Shown: piece by piece, positions 1 to 5,144 of the stretch
Layout: each line of letters starts with the position of its first letter
How positions within the stretch are numbered: the first letter of the stretch is position 1
Source of the DNA: Flavobacteriaceae bacterium
GTDB lineage: Bacteria; Bacteroidota; Bacteroidia; Flavobacteriales; Flavobacteriaceae
Length of the DNA stretch: 5,144 nucleotides
Direction: 5' to 3'
NCBI GenBank assembly: GCA_030590765.1
Contig: JAUVCP010000209.1
Span: 1 to 5,144 of the forward strand
The notes under the pieces: model-generated
What the model saw: the letters and a program-made list of their open reading frames with translations, nothing else
Database searches by the model: none
Told to the model about the DNA's origin: nothing
Position numbers and translations under genes: made by a program

Positions 1-27
1 TAGTAATATTCTTTTTCATAGCAATTT

Positions 28-62
28 TCCCACTTTTGTTTTCAAGAGTGGGATTTTTTTTT
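28..62 (+). terminator. Intrinsic terminator of an unseen upstream gene
   Basis: The seven-base arm TCCCACT (28-34) pairs perfectly with AGTGGGA (47-53). The stem can extend inward by one G-U and two A-U pairs (35-37 with 44-46), leaving a six-base loop at 38-43. An uninterrupted run of nine T (54-62) follows, the classic factor-independent layout for + strand transcription. There is no matching T run on the other strand, so it should work in one direction only. It must end a transcript that enters from left of the window. Bases 1-27 show no recognisable coding sequence. Confidence 0.88.
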
Positions 63-77
63 CACCAAATTTAAATG

Positions 78-85
78 TAATTTTG
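78..85 (+). promoter_or_regulatory. Predicted rnpB promoter, Bacteroidota -7 box
   Basis: TAATTTTG matches the Bacteroidota primary sigma -7 consensus TAnnTTTG at every fixed position. It ends six bases before the predicted first base of the RNase P RNA (about 91), the expected distance to a start site. No TTG-type -33 element is seen. That position falls on the T run of the preceding terminator (about 54-62). The match is directly visible; its use as a promoter is inferred. Confidence 0.7.
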
Positions 86-90
86 CAAAA

Positions 91-431
91 AAAGTAAGTC
101 GTCTTATCGCTTTGTGTTGAATCAAGTTCATATAAAGAGGAAAGTCCGGACACCAAAGAGTAGCATAGCGGATAACATCCGTCACCCCGAGTTCGGGGTA
201 GGACTAGTGCAACAGAAAGTATGTACAGTTCGGCTGTAGTGAAACCAGGTAAACTCTATGCGGTGCAATGCTATGTATATTGAAGTCCCTTTTGGGTAAG
301 AGCTACTCGCTCAATTTCAAGGGGTAAGCAGCTAGAGTTACAAAGTAATTTGTAACGTAGATAAATGATAAGAATCACGTTCAGATAGCTATTTGTATCG
401 TGACACAGAATCCGGCTTATAGACTTACTTT
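91..431 (+). ncRNA. rnpB: RNase P RNA (catalytic subunit of ribonuclease P)
   Basis: This is the catalytic RNA that, with the RnpA protein, removes 5' leaders from pre-tRNAs. All universal core blocks appear in order: GAGGAAAGTCCGGAC (137-151), AGTGCAACAGAAAG (206-219), GGTAAACTC (248-256) and ACAGAATCCGGCTTAT (405-420). The ends pair as helix P1 (AAGTAAGTC 92-100 with GACTTACTT 422-430). Helix P4 is intact: CCGGA (146-150) pairs with TCCGG (411-415), with an A-U pair where E. coli has G-C. Local hairpins include 184-199 (P9-like), 224-238 (a very short P12-like arm) and 337-356. The last has an 8-bp stem and a GUAA GNRA-type loop, as expected for P18. GGGGTAAGCAGC (321-332) resembles the L15 region that binds the tRNA CCA end. 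Overall it is A-type with a trimmed P12 arm. The ends are set from P1 and may be off by a few bases. Confidence 0.96.
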
Positions 432-436
432 TTTAT
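422..436 (+). terminator. Possible rnpB 3' end: P1 strand plus U tract
   Basis: The 3' strand of helix P1 (422-430) runs straight into T residues (429-434, then ATTATT). No separate GC-rich hairpin follows rnpB before aconitase. The transcript may therefore end on this U tract, or be trimmed back from a longer RNA. The arms of P1 lie more than 300 bases apart, so this is not a conventional terminator hairpin and the call is tentative. Confidence 0.35.
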
Positions 437-483
437 TATTAAATTCGCAATAAAACATCCTTTATTTAACTATTAATTATTTT

Positions 484-510
484 AAAAGTAATTATATTAC
501 TTTTTAGTAA
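484..510. repeat. Overlapping AT-rich inverted repeats
   Basis: AAAAGTAA (484-491) pairs perfectly with TTACTTTT (497-504) around a five-base loop. The same TTACT (497-501) can instead pair with AGTAA at 506-510. The two hairpins exclude each other. They lie in the 190-base spacer between rnpB and aconitase and are almost pure A/T. They could be a weak terminator or an operator, but in DNA of this composition chance is a fair explanation. Confidence 0.3.
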
Positions 511-569
511 ATTATATTTAATATGCACCTATTCATATTGAATAATTCCTAAAATGACTTTAAATTTTG

Positions 570-577
570 TATTTTTG
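570..577 (+). promoter_or_regulatory. Predicted aconitase promoter, Bacteroidota -7 box
   Basis: TATTTTTG is a perfect TAnnTTTG match. It would place the transcription start near 583-585 and give a leader of about 36-38 bases before the ATG. No TTG lies at the usual distance upstream. A competing reading uses AAATTTTG (562-569, one mismatch) with TTG at 538-540, separated by 21 bases. Either predicts a short A/T-rich leader. Which one is used cannot be decided from sequence. Confidence 0.5.
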
Positions 578-620
578 GATACTTTTAAATTTAATAATTA
601 CTCAATAAAAAATAAATATT

Positions 621-2879
621 ATGGCTTTTGATGTTGAAATGATAAAAAAGGTTTACGAAAGAATGGTTAGCCGGGTGGATGCCGCAAGAACTATTGTTGG
701 CAGACCATTAACTCTTGCAGAAAAGATATTGTATAATCACCTTTGGGATGGGAACGCAGAACTTTCTTTTAAAAGAGGTGTTGATTATGTTGATTTTGCA
801 CCTGATAGAATTGCCTGTCAGGATGCTACTGCTCAAATGGCATTATTGCAATTTATGCAGGCAGGAAAGAAAAAAGTTGCAGTGCCAACTACTGTCCATT
901 GTGATCATTTGATCCAGGCAAAAGTTGGAGCAGATAAAGATTTGCAAAATGCAATCAATTCAAGTAGTGAAGTTTTTAACTTTTTAGGATCTGTTTCTAA
1001 TAAATATGGAATTGGCTTTTGGAAACCCGGAGCAGGAATTATTCACCAAGTAGTTTTGGAAAATTATGCATTCCCTGGAGGAATGATGATAGGTACTGAT
1101 TCTCATACTGTTAATGCAGGAGGGTTGGGTATGATCGCAATTGGAGTAGGAGGAGCAGATGCTGTAGATGTTATGGCAGATATGCCTTGGGAATTGAAAT
1201 TTCCTAAATTAATTGGTATTAAATTAACAGGTAAATTAAGTGGCTGGACAGCTGCAAAAGATGTTATCTTAAAAGTGGCAGGAATTTTAACTGTAAAAGG
1301 AGGGACTGGTGCTATAGTAGAATATTTTGGAGAAGGAGCTAAAGCACTTTCAGCTACAGGAAAAGGAACTATTTGTAATATGGGTGCTGAAATTGGAGCT
1401 ACTACCTCAACTTTTGGATATGATGCATCTATTGAACGTTATTTGAGGGCTACCGACAGAGGAGAAATAGCTGATGAAGCAAATAAAATAGCATTCTATT
1501 TAACTGGAGATGATGAGGTTTATGTAAATCCTGAAAAATATTTTGATCAAGTAATTGAAATTAATTTATCAGAATTAAAACCATATATCAATGGTCCGTT
1601 CAGCCCTGATCTTGCAACTCCGGTTGGTGAAATGAATGAAAAAGCTACTAAAAATGACTGGCCTTTAGATGTGGAGTGGGGATTGATTGGTTCATGTACC
1701 AATTCTTCATATGAAGATTTATCAAGAGCTGCTTCCATAGCAAAACAGGCAGTTGATAAGGGTATTGTTGCTAAAGCTGAATTTGGTATCAATCCGGGTT
1801 CAGAGCAAGTAAGATATACAGCCGAAAGAGATGGTTTATTACAGATTTTTGAAGATCTGGATGCAAAAATATTTACAAATGCCTGCGGACCATGTATCGG
1901 GCAATGGGCAAGAGAAGGAGCTGATGAGCAAAATAAAAATTCAATCATTCACTCATTTAACCGAAATTTCTCAAAAAGAGCAGATGGAAATCCAAATACA
2001 CACGCTTTTGTAGCATCCCCATCAATGGTTGCTGCAGTTGCTATTTCGGGAAGACTGGATTTTAATCCGATGACGGATAAGCTGATTAATAAAAATGGTG
2101 AAGGGGTAATGTTAGAAGAACCAACAGGTTTTGAATTACCACCCAAAGGATTTGATGTGGATGATCCGGGATTTGTTGCTCCTGTTAAAGATGGTTCAAA
2201 GGTGAATGTTGTTGTGAATGATGATTCTGAAAGACTGCAATTATTAACTCCTTTTGAGCCAATAAAAGAAGTAAATAATGCTAAACTATTGATCAAAGCA
2301 TATGGAAAATGTACAACAGATCATATCTCAATGGCTGGGCCATGGTTACGTTTTAGAGGTCATTTGAATAATATTTCAAATAACATGTTGATTGGGGCAG
2401 TAAATGCATTTAATAAAGAAACAAATAAAGTAAAAAATCAGTTGACAGGTGAATACGGTCCTGTACCGGATACTGCAAGAGCATATAAGGCTGCTAATGT
2501 TTATTCAATTGTAGTTGGAGATCATAATTATGGAGAAGGGTCTTCACGTGAGCATGCCGCAATGGAGCCTCGTCACCTAGGTGTTGCTGCTGTAATTGTT
2601 AAATCATTTGCTAGAATTCATGAAACAAACTTAAAAAAACAAGGAATGTTAGGTCTTACATTTGCTAATGAAAGTGATTATGATCTGATAAATGAAGATG
2701 ATACCTTTAACTTTGTTGACCTGAATGAATTTGCTCCTGGTAAACAATTGACTTTAGAGATCATACATGCCGATGGAAGCAATGATGCTATTAAATTGAA
2801 CCATACTTATAATGATAATCAAATAGAATGGTTTAAAGAGGGTAGTGCGTTGAATTTGATTAAAAAGGAGAATCAGTAG
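621..2879 (+). CDS. Aconitate hydratase, mitochondrial type
   Basis: This cytoplasmic TCA-cycle enzyme interconverts citrate and isocitrate via cis-aconitate, using a [4Fe-4S] cluster. The 752 residues match mature mitochondrial aconitase in length (about 754), rather than the roughly 860-890 of bacterial AcnA and AcnB. The N-terminal catalytic region carries HCDH (93-96) and GTDSHT (158-163). Cluster ligands are Cys359 in GSCTNSS and Cys422/Cys425 in CGPC. NRNFSKR supplies Arg448 and Arg453 for substrate binding. After a linker, the swivel domain has Arg579 in FRGHL and SSREH (641-645) with the presumed catalytic serine at 641. These positions follow the bovine numbering within a few residues, and no key residue is missing. 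The ATG at 621 follows an A-rich leader without Shine-Dalgarno, and the reading frame begins at the expected family N-terminus. The gene is probably monocistronic and converges on the phosphofructokinase gene. The usual symbol would be acn or acnA; the exact symbol is left open because families differ. Confidence 0.97.
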   Translation: MAFDVEMIKKVYERMVSRVDAARTIVGRPLTLAEKILYNHLWDGNAELSFKRGVDYVDFAPDRIACQDATAQMALLQFMQAGKKKVAVPTTVHCDHLIQAKVGADKDLQNAINSSSEVFNFLGSVSNKYGIGFWKPGAGIIHQVVLENYAFPGGMMIGTDSHTVNAGGLGMIAIGVGGADAVDVMADMPWELKFPKLIGIKLTGKLSGWTAAKDVILKVAGILTVKGGTGAIVEYFGEGAKALSATGKGTICNMGAEIGATTSTFGYDASIERYLRATDRGEIADEANKIAFYLTGDDEVYVNPEKYFDQVIEINLSELKPYINGPFSPDLATPVGEMNEKATKNDWPLDVEWGLIGSCTNSSYEDLSRAASIAKQAVDKGIVAKAEFGINPGSEQVRYTAERDGLLQIFEDLDAKIFTNACGPCIGQWAREGADEQNKNSIIHSFNRNFSKRADGNPNTHAFVASPSMVAAVAISGRLDFNPMTDKLINKNGEGVMLEEPTGFELPPKGFDVDDPGFVAPVKDGSKVNVVVNDDSERLQLLTPFEPIKEVNNAKLLIKAYGKCTTDHISMAGPWLRFRGHLNNISNNMLIGAVNAFNKETNKVKNQLTGEYGPVPDTARAYKAANVYSIVVGDHNYGEGSSREHAAMEPRHLGVAAVIVKSFARIHETNLKKQGMLGLTFANESDYDLINEDDTFNFVDLNEFAPGKQLTLEIIHADGSNDAIKLNHTYNDNQIEWFKEGSALNLIKKENQ

Positions 2880-2896
2880 ATAGTCGATACATAAAC

Positions 2897-2936
2897 AAAA
2901 AAATACCCGATAATTAATTTTATCGGGTATTTTTTT
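2897..2936. terminator. Bidirectional terminator between aconitase and phosphofructokinase
   Basis: A perfect 17-bp inverted repeat joins 2897-2913 and 2920-2936 around the loop TTAATT. The core ATACCCGATAA / TTATCGGGTAT is flanked by seven A on the left and seven T on the right. Read on either strand it is a hairpin followed by a U tract, so it can end both convergent genes. It starts 17 bases after the aconitase stop and 12 bases beyond the phosphofructokinase stop. Confidence 0.93.
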
Positions 2937-2948
2937 AAATTAGTTCTA

Positions 2949-4154
2949 CTAAGAATCTGCTGCCATTAAGAACATAGGTTTCATCTCAAACCTATGATAA
3001 TGAGGCCTTAGTCTTTCTATATTATAGTATTTTTCAATATTTACAATTTTCTTGGTACTGGTCACTACTTCTAAAGGAACATCATCATACCTTCCGTTTT
3101 TAAGAACGACCAATCTTCCGTGAAAACCTCCAAGAATAAGATCCAGTGCCAGGTTTCCAAATGCCATAGGAACAATAGAATCTACCGCATCAGGATCTCC
3201 ACCTCTAACCAGATAACCAAGTTTTTGGTTGATGATATTTATGGTGTTACCATTGTTAAATTTAGCAGTATGGCTTTTGATTCCTGCGGAGATCATATCA
3301 CCAACTCCTCCTAATTTTGCATGTCCAAACATATCTTTTTCGGCATCCTGATAAATCATTTCTTCTCCCTTAAATAAGGTTCCTTCTGATGCTAAAACAA
3401 CAGAATATTTACTTGGATTGTTATTCCTGTCTTGTACTAATAATTCTGTAAGGTGTTCAATGTCAAAATTATATTCAGGAATCACACATCTGTTGGCAGC
3501 ACCTGCCATTGTAGGTAACATGGCTGTAAAACCAGCATATCTTCCAAAAACTTCCATTACCAGAATTCTTTCATGAGAACCTGCCGATGTTCGCAAATTA
3601 TTGGTCATTGAAATAGTTCGGGTAACGCAGGTACTAAATCCTATACAATAATCTGTGCCAGGTACATCATTGTCCATAGTTTTTGGTATGGCAACAACCT
3701 TCACGCCTTCTTTGTACATTCTCACTCCATAACTTAATGTATCATCACCTCCGATAGGAATTAAAAAATCAACGCCTAACCATTCCAGATTTTTTATGAT
3801 CTCAGGCGTAAGATCATTGAACTCTTTATTGTAAGTATCTTGTAAGTGTTCAGGTACTTTGTCTTTAGGCATGTGACTTGGTTTTGTTCTTGATGAATGT
3901 AAGAAGGTACCACCAGTACGACCTGATTTATTTACGATATCATTGGTTAGTTTAATATAATTTCGACTATTATCTACCTTTTTATCTCTTATAAGTTCCG
4001 TTATACCTGCCCATCCACGGCGTAAACCTATAACTTTATACCCTTCACGGTTAGCTCTGATTGTAATTGCTCTAATCGCAGGGTTTAGCCCCGGAACATC
4101 ACCTCCTCCGGTTAAGATTGCAATAACCCCTTTTATTTTATTAACATTTGCCAT
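2949..4154 (-). CDS. 6-phosphofructokinase, PPi-type active-site signature
   Basis: It phosphorylates fructose 6-phosphate to fructose 1,6-bisphosphate in the cytoplasm. The 401-residue PFK-family protein has the N-terminal phosphate loop GGGDVPGLN (16-24) and GGTFLHSSR (81-89). IGGDDT (134-139) and PKTMDND (157-163) follow; the presumed catalytic base is Asp161. MEVFGRYAG (200-208), SEGT (256-259) and LGYLVRGG (312-319) complete the substrate site. Compared from memory with E. coli PfkA, Asp138 replaces Gly104 and Lys158 replaces Gly124. In characterised members, that Asp/Lys pair marks pyrophosphate-dependent, reversible enzymes, while ATP enzymes have Gly. I therefore favour a PPi donor, although automated naming would say ATP-dependent pfkA. 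The E. coli effector-site Arg25 aligns with Ile32, so classic ADP/PEP control looks unlikely. The protein is longer than E. coli PfkA (320) and resembles the roughly 400-residue clade. The ATG lies at the family N-terminus with an A/T-rich leader and no Shine-Dalgarno. It is divergent from tlpA. Confidence 0.94.
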   Translation of the reverse strand: MANVNKIKGVIAILTGGGDVPGLNPAIRAITIRANREGYKVIGLRRGWAGITELIRDKKVDNSRNYIKLTNDIVNKSGRTGGTFLHSSRTKPSHMPKDKVPEHLQDTYNKEFNDLTPEIIKNLEWLGVDFLIPIGGDDTLSYGVRMYKEGVKVVAIPKTMDNDVPGTDYCIGFSTCVTRTISMTNNLRTSAGSHERILVMEVFGRYAGFTAMLPTMAGAANRCVIPEYNFDIEHLTELLVQDRNNNPSKYSVVLASEGTLFKGEEMIYQDAEKDMFGHAKLGGVGDMISAGIKSHTAKFNNGNTINIINQKLGYLVRGGDPDAVDSIVPMAFGNLALDLILGGFHGRLVVLKNGRYDDVPLEVVTSTKKIVNIEKYYNIERLRPHYHRFEMKPMFLMAADS

Positions 4155-4297
4155 TTAAAAAATTATTTAAAATTATTATAAAAATTGTCCAAAATCATTT
4201 TCTTAAAATTCAATTTTTATATCGTTGATCGAAAAATATGAAGGATTGGAACAAACTGTTGTAAATTTAAAAAAAAACTAATAGTAATTCATTAAAT
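4155..4297. other. Divergent intergenic region, phosphofructokinase / tlpA
   Basis: This 143-base A/T-rich spacer must hold the starts of two divergent transcripts. Visible items are the candidate minus-strand -7 box at 4190-4197, an eight-codon ATG mini-ORF at 4238-4264 (MKDWNKLL, ending in TAA), a run of nine A (4269-4277), and a perfect TAnnTTTG box at 4293-4300 that overlaps the tlpA start codon. TAAATTTA (4262-4269) is a one-mismatch -7 box that could serve tlpA. No convincing operator palindrome or riboswitch is seen. Confidence 0.6.
4190..4197 (-). promoter_or_regulatory. Candidate phosphofructokinase promoter, -7 box
   Basis: On the minus strand this reads TGATTTTG, matching TAnnTTTG at all fixed positions except the second. 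A start about six bases downstream would give a leader near 29 bases before the ATG at 4154. No TTG lies at the normal upstream spacing; the nearest (4211-4213, minus strand) is only 13 bases away. This is a weak prediction resting on one imperfect motif in very AT-rich DNA. Confidence 0.35.
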
Positions 4298-4891
4298 TTG
4301 CCAAAAATTAATAAGGCTATTCAATTTTTAAAAAAGAATTTGTCCAATATTCTATTTTTCGCATTTATAATATTTTTATTCACTCCTTATGGGCTACCGG
4401 TAAGAGCAACTTTAATCAAAGGTGTTTCTTTTGTTACAACCAGGATATTCAATATGGAAATTGATAAAACAGATAGAGTTGTATTAAACTCTTATGATTG
4501 GAAATTAATGGATTTTGATGGTAATGAATCAATTTTTGATCAATATAAAGGAAAGGTTGTAGTTGTGAACTTTTGGGCAACCTGGTGTCCACCGTGTATT
4601 GCAGAAATGCCAGCTTTTGAAAAACTTTATCAGGATTATAAAAATGATGTGATCTTTTTATTTGTTGCCAATGATGATCCAAAAAAAGTTAAAAAGTTTA
4701 TTGCAGATAAAGATTATTCTCTCCCGGTTTATTATCAGTTGACTGAATCGCCAAAGGAGTTGTTGAGTAACTCATTGCCTACTACCTATATCATCAATAA
4801 GCAAAGTGAAATTGTTGTTGATAAAACAGGTGCTGCTGATTGGAATAGTGGGAAAGTCAGAGACATGCTGGATGCACTGATCAAAGAATAA
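4298..4891 (+). CDS. Membrane-anchored TlpA/ResA-like thioredoxin
   Basis: This is a thiol-disulfide oxidoreductase, probably held at the inner membrane with its thioredoxin domain in the periplasm. There it would reduce or oxidise cysteines of exported proteins such as c-type cytochromes; the substrate is unknown. The 197 residues begin with a lysine-rich stretch (Lys3, 6, 12, 13). A hydrophobic segment at about 15-30 (LSNILFFAFIIFLFTP) follows; the positive-inside rule predicts the C-terminus outside. No lipobox cysteine is seen. The redoxin domain runs from about 65 to 195: NFWATWCPPC (91-100) has the CPPC active site at Cys97/Cys100, and LPTTYII (160-166) supplies the cis-proline 161. The start is taken as TTG. 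The frame is closed upstream by TAA at 4268 and the first in-frame ATG is codon 53, which would delete the membrane segment. From memory, Bacteroidota relatives share the KKxxSNILF anchor, supporting the longer form. The next gene starts 76 bases downstream on the same strand, so co-transcription is possible. Confidence 0.88.
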   Translation: MPKINKAIQFLKKNLSNILFFAFIIFLFTPYGLPVRATLIKGVSFVTTRIFNMEIDKTDRVVLNSYDWKLMDFDGNESIFDQYKGKVVVVNFWATWCPPCIAEMPAFEKLYQDYKNDVIFLFVANDDPKKVKKFIADKDYSLPVYYQLTESPKELLSNSLPTTYIINKQSEIVVDKTGAADWNSGKVRDMLDALIKE

Positions 4892-4967
4892 AGGGCACTG
4901 CCATAAATTTAATGTAAAATTCACAAATGATTAATGATAAATATTAACGACTAATAAATATAGTATA

Positions 4968-5144
4968 ATGAATATATCTCACATAGAACACATTGGAATT
5001 GCAGTAAACAACCTGGAAGAAGCGGTTTCATTTTATGAAGATACGCTTGGCATGAAATGTTATGCTGTTGAAGAGGTTTATGATCAAAAGGTAAAAACTG
5101 CATTTTTTAAAGTTGGTGAAACAAAAATTGAACTGCTTGAATCA
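4968..5144 (+). CDS. mce: Methylmalonyl-CoA epimerase, 5' part only
   Basis: The first 59 residues of a VOC/glyoxalase-fold protein are present and the frame is still open at the window edge; family members have about 130-150 residues. The enzyme interconverts (2R)- and (2S)-methylmalonyl-CoA, linking succinyl-CoA with propionyl-CoA metabolism in the cytoplasm. The opening HIEHIGIAV (5-13) contains His8, the expected first metal ligand. It is followed by the helix [14 protein letters not shown] (16-29) typical of this family. [18 protein letters not shown] (42-59) is the characteristic epimerase strand pair, with Glu55 at the second ligand position by analogy. The missing half should carry the second His and Glu ligands. 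The ATG at 4968 follows an A/T-rich leader without Shine-Dalgarno. No terminator separates it from tlpA. Another VOC-family enzyme is possible but less likely given the IELLE motif. Confidence 0.87.
   Translation, partial: MNISHIEHIGIAVNNLEEAVSFYEDTLGMKCYAVEEVYDQKVKTAFFKVGETKIELLES

Noticed and set aside
1..27. TAG at position 1 as the stop codon of an upstream gene
   Set aside because: No upstream sequence is available, so the reading frame cannot be tested.
431..620. Hidden small gene, tRNA or riboswitch between rnpB and aconitase
   Set aside because: I saw no cloverleaf, no GC-rich structured core and no plausible ORF; only AT-rich DNA with promoter-like boxes and weak repeats.
1547..2296. 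Two open frames on the minus strand inside aconitase (1547-1948 and 1949-2296)
   Set aside because: They lie wholly within a gene whose + strand product is full length with every catalytic motif. Their translations show no recognisable domain.
3120..3314. Open frame on the + strand inside the phosphofructokinase gene
   Set aside because: It is antisense to conserved coding sequence, short, and its translation is unlike any protein I recognise.
4454..4456. ATG at codon 53 as the tlpA start
   Set aside because: It would remove an in-frame lysine-rich, hydrophobic anchor typical of the family. Kept only as a possible second form if the TAAATTTG box is a real promoter.
4449..4682. Minus-strand open frame across the tlpA active-site region
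   Set aside because: It overlaps the conserved CPPC thioredoxin domain on the other strand and has no recognisable features.
4904..4911. TAAATTTA as a separate promoter for mce
   Set aside because: It lacks the final G of the consensus and has no -33 partner. Such strings are common in DNA this AT-rich, and co-transcription with tlpA is equally plausible.

Overview
The window is an AT-rich stretch of ordinary core-genome DNA, most likely from a Bacteroidota bacterium. Three things point there. Start codons have A/T-rich leaders with no Shine-Dalgarno sequence. Matches to the Bacteroidota -7 promoter element TAnnTTTG lie at sensible distances upstream of the RNA and aconitase genes. The gene set also fits: mitochondrial-type aconitase, a 401-residue phosphofructokinase, a membrane-anchored TlpA thioredoxin and methylmalonyl-CoA epimerase. 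I cannot name the genus from this sequence.

Layout from left to right: an intrinsic terminator (about 28-62) closes an unseen upstream + strand unit. It is followed immediately by a promoter and rnpB, the RNase P RNA (about 91-431, +). After a 190-base AT-rich spacer comes aconitase (621-2879, +). Aconitase converges on a phosphofructokinase gene (2949-4154, -), and a 17-bp palindromic hairpin between them can terminate both. A 143-base divergent spacer separates the phosphofructokinase gene from a TlpA-like membrane thioredoxin (4298-4891, +, apparent TTG start). The 5' part of a methylmalonyl-CoA epimerase gene (4968 to the window end, +) completes the window.

The protein genes serve central metabolism (TCA cycle, fructose-6-phosphate/fructose-1,6-bisphosphate step, propionate/methylmalonyl-CoA branch) and envelope redox. 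Apart from the tlpA-mce pair they do not look like one operon: each has its own strand or its own promoter and terminator signals.

I found no mobile element, CRISPR array, tRNA or defence system, and no convincing undescribed system. The points most worth checking are the pyrophosphate-type active-site signature of the phosphofructokinase (Asp138 and Lys158 where the E. coli ATP enzyme has Gly) and the TTG start of tlpA, which sits inside a perfect promoter-like TAAATTTG box.
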